NCBI RefSeq assembly: GCF_022601675.1
Contig: NZ_JAKVIL010000008.1
Location: 124,001 to 188,000, forward strand
Direction of reading: 5' to 3'
Source: Ancylobacter gelatini
GTDB lineage: Bacteria; Pseudomonadota; Alphaproteobacteria; Rhizobiales; Xanthobacteraceae
Length of the DNA stretch: 64,000 bases
Positions within the stretch are counted from its first letter, which is position 1. Every line of letters begins with the position of its first letter. The translations under genes were made by a program, and so were the position numbers. Shown one piece after another: positions 1 through 8,472 of this stretch. The notes beneath the pieces were generated by a model that saw only the letters and a program-made list of their open reading frames with translations, searched no databases and was not told where the DNA came from.

Positions 1-2
1 GA

Positions 3-1061
3 CACCTCAACATCGTGCCTTTCGTCAGCGTCGACAACATGATGAAGCTGGTCAACGCCATCGGCGTCGAGCGCTTCCTCGTCGAACTGGCGGGCTTCAT
101 CGAGGCGGATTTCCGGCGCTGGGAGCTGTTCGACAAGACCCCGCGCATCGCCTCGCACTCCAGCGACGGGGTGATCGAGCTGATGCCGACCAGCGACGGC
201 GCGGTCTACGGCTTCAAATATGTCAACGGCCACCCCAAGAACACCCGCGACGGCCGCCAGACCGTGACCGCCTTCGGCGTGCTGGCGGAAGTCGCGTCCG
301 GCTATCCCGTGCTGCTCTCCGAGATGACCATCCTCACCGCGCTGCGCACCGCCGCGACCTCGGCCATGGCGGCGACATACCTCGCCCCTAAGGGGGCGCG
401 CACCATGGCGATCATCGGCAATGGCGCGCAGTCCGAGTTCCAGGCGCTGGCCTTCAAGGCCATTCTCGGCGTGGACCGGCTGCGGCTCTACGACCTCGAC
501 CGGAGCGCGAGCGAGAAATGCGCGCGCAATCTCGACGGGCTCGGCTTCGACATCGCGATCTGTTCCTCCGGCGAGGAGGCGCTGGCAGGCGCTCAGATCG
601 TCACCACCGTCACGGCCGACAAGCAATACGCCACCATCCTGACCGACAACATGGTCGGCGAGGGTCTGCACATCAACGCGGTCGGCGGCGATTGCCCCGG
701 CAAGACCGAGCTGGCGGCGGACATTCTCAGGCGCTCCGACATCTTCGTGGAATTCCCGCCGCAGACCCGGATCGAGGGCGAAATCCAGCAGCTCGCACAC
801 GATCACCCGGTCACCGAGCTGTGGCGGGTGGTCGCGGGCGCGGCGCCGGGCCGGCGCGATCCCCGGCAGATCACGCTGTTCGATTCCGTGGGCTTCGCGA
901 TCGAGGACTTCTCGGCCCTGCGCTATGTGCGCGAAAAGCTTGCGGGGACACGCTTCTACGAGGAGCTGGACCTGCTCGCCGACCCCGACGAGCCGCGCGA
1001 CCTGTTCGGCATGCTGCTGCGCGCCAAGGCCGCGCCGCAGGGCACACCCGCCGCCGCCTGA
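3..1061 (+). CDS. Ornithine cyclodeaminase family protein, 5' end cut by the window edge
   Basis: NAD-dependent cyclodeaminase of the OCD/mu-crystallin family; ornithine cyclodeaminases convert ornithine to proline and ammonia. A GTG at 15 could start a 348-residue protein, but the reading frame stays open to base 3 (reading HLNIV before PFVSVD), and family members as I remember them begin a few residues earlier, so I treat the gene as truncated at the left edge. The Rossmann dinucleotide-binding motif IGNGAQSEF lies near residue 131 counted from the GTG, preceded by the family stretch TALRTAATSAMAA. The protein ends in a short Ala/Pro-rich tail. Substrate specificity within this family (ornithine, lysine, alanine, other imino acids) cannot be read from the sequence. 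It is followed by 120 bases without a gene and shows no operon link to the glycosyltransferase downstream. Confidence 0.88.
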   Translation, partial: HLNIVPFVSVDNMMKLVNAIGVERFLVELAGFIEADFRRWELFDKTPRIASHSSDGVIELMPTSDGAVYGFKYVNGHPKNTRDGRQTVTAFGVLAEVASGYPVLLSEMTILTALRTAATSAMAATYLAPKGARTMAIIGNGAQSEFQALAFKAILGVDRLRLYDLDRSASEKCARNLDGLGFDIAICSSGEEALAGAQIVTTVTADKQYATILTDNMVGEGLHINAVGGDCPGKTELAADILRRSDIFVEFPPQTRIEGEIQQLAHDHPVTELWRVVAGAAPGRRDPRQITLFDSVGFAIEDFSALRYVREKLAGTRFYEELDLLADPDEPRDLFGMLLRAKAAPQGTPAAA

Positions 1062-1182
1062 GCCCGGCGAGGAAGCCATGGATCGGGGACGTCAGGCTGC
1101 GGTCAGCTAGCCCCCCGATGGTCACGGTGCGGACGGCCTCCGGGTCCGGACGCGTGTCCCGTGTCCAATCCAGGGCTTCCCC

Positions 1183-3864
1183 GTGCTCGCTCCCTCCCAG
1201 ACTGCCGTCCTCACCACGGTCATCGTTCCCACCCTCAACGAAGTCGACAATATTGACGTGCTGCTTGCCGCGATCTTCGCGCAGGCAAATCCCGGCCTCG
1301 CCTTCGAGGTGCTGGTCGCCGATGGCGGCTCCACCGACGGCACGGTCGAGCGGGTGCGCGAATGGGAGAAGGCGGCGCAGGTGCGCCTCGTCGCCAGTGG
1401 TGGCGGGCGGGGCCTCGCCGGCGACGTGCTGTGCGCGGCGCGGCAGGCGCGGACCGATATCGTCGTGGTGATGGATGCCGATCTCAGCCACCCGCCCGAG
1501 CGGCTGGAAGCGCTGGTGGCGCCGTTGCTCGACGGCAGTTGCGACATGGCGGTCGGCAGCCGCTACGTGCCGGGCGGGGCGACGCCGGACTGGCCGCTGC
1601 GGCGACTGCTGCTCTCGCGGCTCGGCGGGCTGCTGGCCTGGCCGCTGACCGAGCTCAAGGACCCGATGTCCGGCTTCTTCGCGGTGCGCCGCGAGCGGCT
1701 GCTCGCGGTCGACCCGGAAGCCGCCGGCTTCAAGATAGGGCTGGAGGTCATCGCCCATGGCGGCGGCGCGCTGAAGGTACGCGAGGTGCCGATCGTGTTC
1801 CCCGACCGCATCCACGGCGAATCCAAGATCGGCAAGGCGCAGATGGTCGCCTATCTGCGCCGGCTGCTGGTGCTGGCCGGCGGCGCGGTCTCGGCCGGCG
1901 GCGCCGCGCGCTTCGCGCTGGTGGGGCTAATCGGCATGGCGGTCGATCTGCTGGTCTTCGAGCTGCTGTTCGCGCTCCATGCCGGGCTGATGACCGCGCA
2001 AATCGGCAGCTTCGGCATCGCCACGGTGTCAAATTACGTGCTGAATGCGCGCTGGGCCTTCGCCGACAGCTCGAAACCCGCGAGCGCGCAGGGAAGCGGC
2101 CATTACCGGCGGTTCTTCACGGTCTGCCTGCTGGCGCTCGCGATACGGGGCGGCGTGCTGGCCGGCGGGACGACGCTGTTCCATCTCCAGCCGCAGATCG
2201 CCATCCTGTTCGCCATCGGCGCGGCGGCGGTGGTGAGCTATCTCGGCTCGGCCTTCTTCGTGTTTCCCTCGGTCAATCCGCGCGTGCCCCATGACATTCG
2301 CTGGCGCGTCGCGGCCATTGGGGTGGCGGCCTATGTCGTGGTGCTCCGCCTCCTGTTCATCGGCCTCGCCGACCTGCTGCCGCAGGAGGCCTATTACTGG
2401 AACTACGCGCAGCACCTCGATATCGGCTATCTCGATCACCCGCCCATGGTGGCGTGGCTGATCCATGCCGGCACCGCGCTGTTCGGGAACACCGAATTCG
2501 GCGTGCGCATCGGCGCCTGGCTCGGCTGGTTCGCCACCGCCTTCTTCAGCTTCCGCCTCACCCACCGCATGTTCGGCAAGTCGGCGGCCTTCGTCAGCCT
2601 GCTGCTGGTGGCCGTGCTGCCGTTCTACTTCGCCACCGGCCTGATCATGACGCCGGACGCGCCGCTGACCGCGTGCTGGGCCGGTGCGCTGTTCTTCCTG
2701 GAGCGGGCGCTGGTGGGCGGGCGCCGCTCGGCCTGGTGGGGCGCGGGCGTCTGTATCGGGCTGGGGATGCTGTCGAAATACACCATCGCTTTGCTGGGTC
2801 CGGCGACGCTCATCTTCCTGCTGGCCGACGTGCGGGCGCGCGACTGGCTCAAGCGGCCGGAGCCCTATCTGGCGGCGCTGCTGGCGCTCGCCATCTTCTC
2901 GCCGGTGATCATCTGGAACCTGGAGCACGACCTCGCCTCCTTCGCCTTCCAGAGCACGCGGCGCATCGATGCCGCCGCGCGGTTCTCGCTGCCGGCGCTG
3001 ATCCTCTGCGCGGCGGCGCTGCTCACCCCGCCGGGGCTGATGGCGGCGATCGCCGCGCTGTGGGACCGGCGCCGGCGCCCCGGCGCGCGCCAGCCCGACC
3101 CCGGCGCGCGGCGCTTCTCGCGGTTCATCCTGGTGTTCACTCTCACCCCGCTCGCGGTGTTCGTCGTCTTCAGCCTGACGCACACCATCAAGCTGAACTG
3201 GAGTGGCCCGAGCTGGCTGGCCGTTCTGCCGGCGATGTCGGCGGCGATCGTGGCGGCTGCCGAGCGTTCTTCGCGCCTCCAGCTCCGGCTGCGCCATGCC
3301 TGGGTGCCGACGGTCGCCGTCACGCTCGTCGTATATGGATTCGGCCTCAACTATCTCGTGCTCGGGCTTCCCGGCCTCGGCTATGTCGCCAGCCTGCCGG
3401 GGGTTCCGGTGGCGTGGCGCGAATTCGGCCGCGAGGCCGAGACGCTGGAGCGGCAGGTGGAGAACGCCACCGGCGAGGAGCCGCTCATGATCGGCATGGA
3501 CACCTACAACATCGCCAGCCAGCTCGCCTTCTACAGCAACAGCGGGGATGGCGAGGGCGTCGACAACTCGGTCGGGCGCGGCGTCCTGGGCCTGCCCAGC
3601 CTGATGTACGACTACTGGCACCGTGCGGAGCCCTTGGGCGGCCGCCCCGCCGTGCTGTTCGCCTTCAAGCGCCGGCAGATCGATGACGACAGGCTGGCGG
3701 GCCAGTTCGGCCGGCTGGGCGACACCGTGGAACAGACCATCCTCAAGGACGGCAAGCCGGCCGGCCGGTTCTTCTACCGCATCGGCTACGATTATCGCGG
3801 CCCGGCGGCCACATCGACCGGCGCGGTCGGCACACCCGCGACCACCATCGGCTCGCTGCCGTAA
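1183..3864 (+). CDS. Three-domain glycosyltransferase: GT2 (DPM1-like) + GtrA + PMT/ArnT-like
   Basis: An 893-residue membrane protein that starts at GTG. Residues about 10-215 are a GT2/DPM1-like polyprenyl-phosphate sugar transferase: nucleotide-sugar region VIVPTLNE, metal-binding DAD at 98-100, and the family segment DPMSGFFAVRR. Residues about 240-360 form a GtrA-like four-helix domain (ARFALVGLIGMAVD at 242). From about 375 to 893 it is a PMT/ArnT-type multi-pass transferase, with the first-loop signature EAYYWNYAQHLDIGYLDHPP (402-421). By family knowledge GT2 charges undecaprenyl phosphate with a sugar, GtrA helps to flip it, and the PMT-like domain transfers it to a periplasmic acceptor, so the fusion could carry all steps. 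The acceptor is unknown. No other cell-surface gene lies beside it. Confidence 0.9.
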   Translation: MLAPSQTAVLTTVIVPTLNEVDNIDVLLAAIFAQANPGLAFEVLVADGGSTDGTVERVREWEKAAQVRLVASGGGRGLAGDVLCAARQARTDIVVVMDADLSHPPERLEALVAPLLDGSCDMAVGSRYVPGGATPDWPLRRLLLSRLGGLLAWPLTELKDPMSGFFAVRRERLLAVDPEAAGFKIGLEVIAHGGGALKVREVPIVFPDRIHGESKIGKAQMVAYLRRLLVLAGGAVSAGGAARFALVGLIGMAVDLLVFELLFALHAGLMTAQIGSFGIATVSNYVLNARWAFADSSKPASAQGSGHYRRFFTVCLLALAIRGGVLAGGTTLFHLQPQIAILFAIGAAAVVSYLGSAFFVFPSVNPRVPHDIRWRVAAIGVAAYVVVLRLLFIGLADLLPQEAYYWNYAQHLDIGYLDHPPMVAWLIHAGTALFGNTEFGVRIGAWLGWFATAFFSFRLTHRMFGKSAAFVSLLLVAVLPFYFATGLIMTPDAPLTACWAGALFFLERALVGGRRSAWWGAGVCIGLGMLSKYTIALLGPATLIFLLADVRARDWLKRPEPYLAALLALAIFSPVIIWNLEHDLASFAFQSTRRIDAAARFSLPALILCAAALLTPPGLMAAIAALWDRRRRPGARQPDPGARRFSRFILVFTLTPLAVFVVFSLTHTIKLNWSGPSWLAVLPAMSAAIVAAAERSSRLQLRLRHAWVPTVAVTLVVYGFGLNYLVLGLPGLGYVASLPGVPVAWREFGREAETLERQVENATGEEPLMIGMDTYNIASQLAFYSNSGDGEGVDNSVGRGVLGLPSLMYDYWHRAEPLGGRPAVLFAFKRRQIDDDRLAGQFGRLGDTVEQTILKDGKPAGRFFYRIGYDYRGPAATSTGAVGTPATTIGSLP

Positions 3865-3886
3865 GCGAGGGAAGGAGATTGCTGCC

Positions 3887-4258
3887 ATGCCCCAACTGAG
3901 CCCCTCCTTTCACCTGCTGCGCCGTATCGGCTGGCGGACGGTCCCGCCCCACAGCCCCGTCGCGGAGCCGGCGCGCGCCACCATCGCCGACGCGCCATCG
4001 GCAGGCACATGGCGAGACGATGCGCGGCGGGACGATGGGCCTATGCCGGATGCGGAGGGCTGGCTGCCGATCCGATGGTTCGCGCCGTCGCTCGACGCCT
4101 GCGGGTGCAGCGGCGACTACTGGATCCGCAGCGGGGCGACCCAATTGCTGGCCTTCTATTGCGACCGGGAATTCGACGGCAAGCCGGCCGGCTGGTTCGA
4201 CCGTTATGGCGAGCCGGCGGGCATGGTGCCGGACAGCTTCCGCCCGGCGGAGGACTGA
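3887..4258 (+). CDS. Small hypothetical protein, 123 residues
   Basis: I do not recognise this gene. The ATG at 3887 has a strong ribosome-binding site (GAAGGAG, 3871-3877), and the gene starts 22 bases after the glycosyltransferase stop, so the two may be cotranscribed. The N-terminal half is Pro/Ala/Arg rich and looks disordered. The C-terminal half (about residues 55-123) is compact and rich in aromatics, with a CGC triplet and the segments GDYWIRSG and PAGWFDRYGEP, which suggests a small folded soluble domain. There is no signal peptide and no membrane helix. It ends convergently with the histidine kinase gene, 11 bases apart. Confidence 0.6.
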   Translation: MPQLSPSFHLLRRIGWRTVPPHSPVAEPARATIADAPSAGTWRDDARRDDGPMPDAEGWLPIRWFAPSLDACGCSGDYWIRSGATQLLAFYCDREFDGKPAGWFDRYGEPAGMVPDSFRPAED

Positions 4259-4269
4259 GCCGCCCGCGT

Positions 4270-5637
4270 TCAGCGCTGACCGGTGGGCAGGAACACGCGC
4301 ACGCAGGTATGGACCGCCCCGGCCACGAAGGCGACCTCGCCGCCATGATTGCGCGCCACCTGCCGGACGATGGCGAGGCCGAGCCCGGTGCCGCTGGAGG
4401 CCGGGTTGCCCTTCCTGAACCGGGTGAAGAGCGCGTCGTCAATGACGGCCGTGCCCTCATCCTCGATCTCGACCACGAAGCCATGCGCTGGCGTGTGCAC
4501 CGGCTGCACCCGGACCGCGATCCGCCCGCGCCCGTGATGCAGCGCGTTCTCGATCAGGTTGCGGAACATGTCGCGCAGGTCGTCGGGCTGGCCGCGCAGA
4601 TGCGCTTCCGTGGGCTCGACAATATCGATGGTCCGGCCCGCCTGCTCGACCAGCGGCAGCACCATCGCCGCCGCCTCGCGCACGATGCGTGAGAGGTTCA
4701 CCAGCGTGGTGCCGACGGGGCTGGCATCATGCTCCGCGCTTTCCTTGCGCGCGAGGTCGAGCAACTGGTTGACCAGCTTGTTCAGCGTCGCGATCTCGTG
4801 TTCCAGCCTCGGCCAGTCGACCACCCCGGTCATGCGGCCCTGCTGGAGCCGCAGGTTGAGCACGGCCAGCGGGGTGCGCAGTTCATGCGCGGCATCGGCG
4901 GTGAGACGCTTCTCGACCGCATAGGCCCGCGCCAGACGCTCCACCGCCCCGTTCGCGGCGTCGGCGAGCGGGCGGATCTCGTCCGGCAGCCCTTCCACCG
5001 CGATGCGGCCGGACGCATTGCCCGGCCCGATCGCCATCGCCTCCTCGGAGGCCCGCGCCACCGGGCGCAGGCTCCATTGCGTGATCTGCCAGATGATCAG
5101 CAGCGAGAGCAGGACGAACGGCACCATGACGATGAAGAAGCCTTCCAGCTCCTCCTCGATCAGCGTGAAGGCCAGCGCGTCCTCGTCGGGCTTGGCGCGG
5201 CCCACGACCAGCGTGTCGCCCTGATTGATCCGCACCGAGAGCGCCGCGACCTGCCCCGGCTCGGCATCGATGAACCGCATCTCGCTATAGCCGCCGGTCG
5301 CGGGCGCCTCGACCAGCGGGAGGTCCAGGGTGAGGTTGGGCGAGCGCAGCATGCCGCGGCCGGCGGGATCGAAGACCGTGTAGAACGAGGTCGATTCCGC
5401 GCCCTGATAGAGCCGGGCGAGCATGGGCGGCAGGTGGAAGGCGATGGTGCCGTCGGCGGAAGCCGTCATGCCGGCGGTGAGTTCGCGCGCCTGGCTCTGC
5501 AGCGTGCGCTCGTCCAGCGCGGCGCCGACCGCATAGGCCTCGAAATAGTAATAGACCATCGCCCCGCCGAGGCCGAGCAGGAAGGTGAGCGACATCGCCG
5601 CCACCAGCCGGCGGCGCAGGCTGTAGCTACGCCTCAT
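4270..5637 (-). CDS. Two-component sensor histidine kinase (QseC/PhoQ-like)
   Basis: A 455-residue inner-membrane kinase. The first membrane helix is at about residues 10-32, a periplasmic sensor segment runs from 33 to 165, and the second helix is at about 167-188, followed by a short HAMP linker. The dimerisation H-box is ADAAHELRTPLAVL with the phosphorylated histidine at 251. The N-box is NLIENALHHG, the G1 box contains EDEGTAV, and the G2 box is SGTGLGLAIVRQV. It overlaps the response-regulator gene by 11 bases, so the pair is translationally coupled. The periplasmic part has no recognisable ligand domain, and no target operon can be named from the context. Confidence 0.92.
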   Translation of the reverse strand: MRRSYSLRRRLVAAMSLTFLLGLGGAMVYYYFEAYAVGAALDERTLQSQARELTAGMTASADGTIAFHLPPMLARLYQGAESTSFYTVFDPAGRGMLRSPNLTLDLPLVEAPATGGYSEMRFIDAEPGQVAALSVRINQGDTLVVGRAKPDEDALAFTLIEEELEGFFIVMVPFVLLSLLIIWQITQWSLRPVARASEEAMAIGPGNASGRIAVEGLPDEIRPLADAANGAVERLARAYAVEKRLTADAAHELRTPLAVLNLRLQQGRMTGVVDWPRLEHEIATLNKLVNQLLDLARKESAEHDASPVGTTLVNLSRIVREAAAMVLPLVEQAGRTIDIVEPTEAHLRGQPDDLRDMFRNLIENALHHGRGRIAVRVQPVHTPAHGFVVEIEDEGTAVIDDALFTRFRKGNPASSGTGLGLAIVRQVARNHGGEVAFVAGAVHTCVRVFLPTGQR

Positions 5638-6316
5638 TCTCGCCTCCCAGGGCCAGACGGTAGCCGATGCCGCGCACCGTGTTCACCACCACGCCGGACC
5701 TGGCGGCGGCGAGCTTCTTGCGCAGCCGCGACACCGCCGCCTCGATGGCATTGGCCGTGACCTCGCGATCGATCGAATAGAGGCGATCCTCCAGCGCGTC
5801 CTTCACCACCACGCGGCCGGAGGCGCGCAGCAGTTCCTCCAGCAGCGCCAGTTCACGGCGGGCGAACTCGACCGGCACGCCGTCGACCCGCACCTCGCGC
5901 GACAGCGTGTCGAAGGACAGGCCACCGAAGCTGTGCGTGACCGCGCCGCGCTGGCCGGGACGGCGCAGCACAACGCGCAGCCGCGCCTCCAGCTCCACCA
6001 GCTCGAACGGCTTGACGATGTAGTCGTCGGCCCCGGAATTGAGGCCGCTCAACCGGCTCTCCAGACTGTCGCGCGCGGTCACGATGAGGGCCGGCAGGCG
6101 GTCGGCGGTGCGGGCGCGGACCTGGCGCAGCACCTCCATGCCGTCAATGTCCGGCAGGCCGAGGTCCATCACCATGGCGTCATAGGCGCTGGTCGCCACC
6201 GCCGCGAGCGCCTCGTCGCCGGTGCCGACCGCATCGACCACGAACCCGCTGCGGGTCAGGTGGTCGGCGATGATCTCGCGCATGGAGGGATGGTCTTCGA
6301 GCAGAAGGATCTTCAT
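5627..6316 (-). CDS. OmpR/PhoB-family response regulator
   Basis: A 229-residue regulator with a receiver domain (residues 1-115) and a winged-helix DNA-binding domain (130-222). The acidic pocket is ED at 7-8, the phosphoacceptor is D51 (MVMDLGLPD), the switch residue lies in VTARD (about 78-82) and the conserved lysine in IVKPFE. I chose the ATG at 6316 because the receiver domain begins directly with MKILLLED; an upstream in-frame ATG would add 37 residues of Arg/Pro-rich sequence absent from the family. It is the first gene of a two-gene operon with the overlapping histidine kinase. The region upstream is shared with a palindromic repeat and the divergent ABC-F gene. Confidence 0.93.
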   Translation of the reverse strand: MKILLLEDHPSMREIIADHLTRSGFVVDAVGTGDEALAAVATSAYDAMVMDLGLPDIDGMEVLRQVRARTADRLPALIVTARDSLESRLSGLNSGADDYIVKPFELVELEARLRVVLRRPGQRGAVTHSFGGLSFDTLSREVRVDGVPVEFARRELALLEELLRASGRVVVKDALEDRLYSIDREVTANAIEAAVSRLRKKLAAARSGVVVNTVRGIGYRLALGGENEA

Positions 6317-6440
6317 GGGACTGCCACAGGCCGGCAAAACGCGCCGCCGCCAATCTATCGCGGGGCGCGCCGGGCCGATAGCAAGGCCGGATGGTTTTCC
6401 ACCCGCGACGCCCCGCCCCTTTCGCAACCGCGAAAAAGGC

Positions 6441-6556
6441 TCTAGAGCCTGATCCGACCAGATTGAATCAATCTGATCGGTGAATCAGTCTCTAATATGC
6501 TCACAGAGAACGCGTTATCCGATCAGATTGTCTTCAATCTGATCGGCGCGTGCTCT
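6441..6556. repeat. Palindromic intergenic repeat with two hairpins
   Basis: Two related inverted repeats sit between the divergent response regulator and ABC-F genes. The right one is perfect: CCGATCAGATTG (6519-6530), loop TCTT, CAATCTGATCGG (6535-6546). The left one (6454-6480) is the same hairpin with one mismatch and a minimal loop. The outer ends carry AGAGC (6444-6448) and GCTCT (6552-6556), so the whole block could fold as one cruciform-like unit. Composition is AT-rich compared with the surroundings. It resembles the REP/RIME-like elements common between genes in Rhizobiales; function is unknown. Confidence 0.75.
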
Positions 6557-6592
6557 ATGTGCGCGGCACCATTGCCTTGAGGTCTCCCGCGC

Positions 6593-8215
6593 ATGATCCG
6601 TCTCGACAATATCGGCAAGCAGAACGGCAAGCAGCTCGTCTTCATCGAAGCGTCCGCCGCGCTGCTGAAAGGCGAGAAGATCGGGCTGGTCGGGCCGAAC
6701 GGCGCCGGCAAGACCACGCTGTTCCGGCTGATCACCGGCGAGGAGGCGCCCGACGAGGGGCAGGTCTCGACCGATCGCGGCATTACCATCGGCTATTTCA
6801 GCCAGGATGTCGGCGAGGCCTCCGGCCGCTCGGTGCTGGCCGAGGTGATGGACGGCGCCGGCCCGGTGAGCGCGATCGCCGCCGAGCTGCGCGAGCTGGA
6901 AGCCGCCATGGTCGATCCCGACCGCGCCGACGAGATGGACGCCGTCATCGAGCGCTATGGCGAAGTACAGGCCCGCTTCGAGGAACTGGACGGCTATTCG
7001 CTGGAGGGCCGCGCCTCCGAGGTGCTGGCCGGGCTCGGCTTCTCCCAGGAGATGATCGAGGGCGATGTCGGCAAGCTCTCGGGCGGCTGGAAGATGCGCG
7101 TCGCGCTCGCCCGCATCCTGCTCATGCGCCCGGACGTGATGCTGCTCGACGAGCCGTCCAACCATCTCGACCTCGAAAGCCTGATCTGGCTGGAAAGCTT
7201 CCTCAAGGGCTATGACGGCGCGCTGATGATGACCTCGCATGACCGCGAGTTCATGAACCGCATCGTCAACAAGATCATCGAGATCGATGCCGGCGCGCTG
7301 ACCTCCTATTCCGGCGACTACGAGTTCTATGCCCAGCAGCGCGCGCTGACCGACAAGCAGCAGCAGGCGCAGTTCGAGCGCCAGCAGGCCATGCTGGCCA
7401 AGGAGATCGCCTTCATCGAGCGCTTCAAGGCGCGCGCCTCGCATGCCGCGCAGGTGCAGAGCCGGGTCAAGAAGCTCGACAAGATCGAGCGCGTGGAGCC
7501 GCCGCGCCGGCGCCAGACCGTGGCGTTCGAGTTCCAGCCCGCCCCGCGTTCCGGCGAGGACGTGGTGAGCATCAAGAACCTGCATAAGAGCTACGGCGCG
7601 CGCACCATCTATGACGGGTTCGACTTCCATGTCCGCCGCCGCGAGCGCTGGTGCATCATGGGCGTCAACGGCGCGGGCAAGTCGACCCTGCTCAAGCTGG
7701 TGGCCGGCGCGGCGGAGCCGGATGCCGGCTCGGTGGCGGTCGGCGGCAGCGTGAAGATGGCCTATTTCGCCCAGCACGCCATGGAGGTGCTGGACGGCGA
7801 GCGCACCGTGTTCCAGTCGCTGGAGGACGCGTTCCCGCAGGCGGCGCAGGGTTCCCTGCGCGCGCTGGCCGGCGCCTTCGGCTTTTCCGGAGATGACGTG
7901 GAGAAGCGCTGCCGCGTGCTCTCCGGCGGCGAGAAGGCGCGCCTCGTCATGGCCAAGATGCTGTTCGATCCGCCGAACTTCCTGGTGCTCGACGAGCCGA
8001 CCAACCATCTCGACATGACCACCAAGGAAATGCTGATCGGCGCCCTGGCGAATTTCGAGGGCACGATGCTGTTCGTCAGCCATGACCGGCATTTCCTCGC
8101 CGCGCTGTCGAACCGGGTGCTGGAAGTCACGCCCGAGGGCATCCACCAATATGGCGGCGGCTACAGCGAATATGTCGCCCGCACCGGACGCGAAGCCCCC
8201 GGCCTGCGAAGCTGA
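6593..8215 (+). CDS. ABC-F family ATPase (YbiT/EttA-like)
   Basis: A 540-residue soluble protein with two ABC ATPase domains and no membrane segment, the hallmark of ABC-F translation factors. Walker A motifs are GPNGAGKTT (about residue 36) and GVNGAGKST (about residue 356). Signature motifs are LSGGWKMR and LSGGEKARL, and Walker B is followed by DEPSNHLD and DEPTNHLD. The inter-domain linker (about 240-310) is helical, Gln/Lys/Arg rich, ending KKLDKIERVEPPRRR, and corresponds to the P-site tRNA interaction motif. ABC-F proteins act on the ribosome and relieve stalling or antibiotic effects. It is a single-gene unit. The second ABC-F gene at 48051 is a different subfamily with a C-terminal coiled coil. 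Confidence 0.9.
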   Translation: MIRLDNIGKQNGKQLVFIEASAALLKGEKIGLVGPNGAGKTTLFRLITGEEAPDEGQVSTDRGITIGYFSQDVGEASGRSVLAEVMDGAGPVSAIAAELRELEAAMVDPDRADEMDAVIERYGEVQARFEELDGYSLEGRASEVLAGLGFSQEMIEGDVGKLSGGWKMRVALARILLMRPDVMLLDEPSNHLDLESLIWLESFLKGYDGALMMTSHDREFMNRIVNKIIEIDAGALTSYSGDYEFYAQQRALTDKQQQAQFERQQAMLAKEIAFIERFKARASHAAQVQSRVKKLDKIERVEPPRRRQTVAFEFQPAPRSGEDVVSIKNLHKSYGARTIYDGFDFHVRRRERWCIMGVNGAGKSTLLKLVAGAAEPDAGSVAVGGSVKMAYFAQHAMEVLDGERTVFQSLEDAFPQAAQGSLRALAGAFGFSGDDVEKRCRVLSGGEKARLVMAKMLFDPPNFLVLDEPTNHLDMTTKEMLIGALANFEGTMLFVSHDRHFLAALSNRVLEVTPEGIHQYGGGYSEYVARTGREAPGLRS

Positions 8216-8383
8216 GCCGCCGGACTTCGCCCCCTCCACCTGTCTGACGCCATCGCGCGGCCTGTCGCACAGACGGGTCGCGCGCCGTGTTTTTGCGCGT
8301 CGCGCTGCCCTGTAAAGGGCAACACCCGACAAGAGGCGCATGCACGGCTTTTGTCCATGCCTATAAAACGCGCGGAATCCGTA

Positions 8384-8412
8384 TTGACGCCAAAGCTGGC
8401 CGAAACTATCAT
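8384..8412 (+). promoter_or_regulatory. Sigma70-type promoter of the aminotransferase/importer operon
   Basis: A -35 hexamer TTGACG (8384-8389) and a -10 hexamer TATCAT (8407-8412) are separated by exactly 17 bases. The 16-bp palindrome of the LacI-type operator starts at the very next base, so a bound repressor would cover the transcription start. The same spacing recurs at 14937-14965. Confidence 0.7.
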
Positions 8413-8428
8413 GATTAAACGTTTAATT
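8413..8428. promoter_or_regulatory. Putative LacI-family operator, copy 1
   Basis: GATTAAACGTTTAATT, palindromic except for the last base pair, with the central CG step typical of LacI/GalR operators. It abuts the -10 box of the promoter of the class IV aminotransferase operon. A fully palindromic copy lies at 14921-14936, upstream of both the LacI-family gene and the divergent RraA/aminotransferase operon. Confidence 0.75.
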
Positions 8429-8472
8429 ATCCGCGTGCAGCCGTTTACGTCACCCGACCCGTGGAGACTTCG

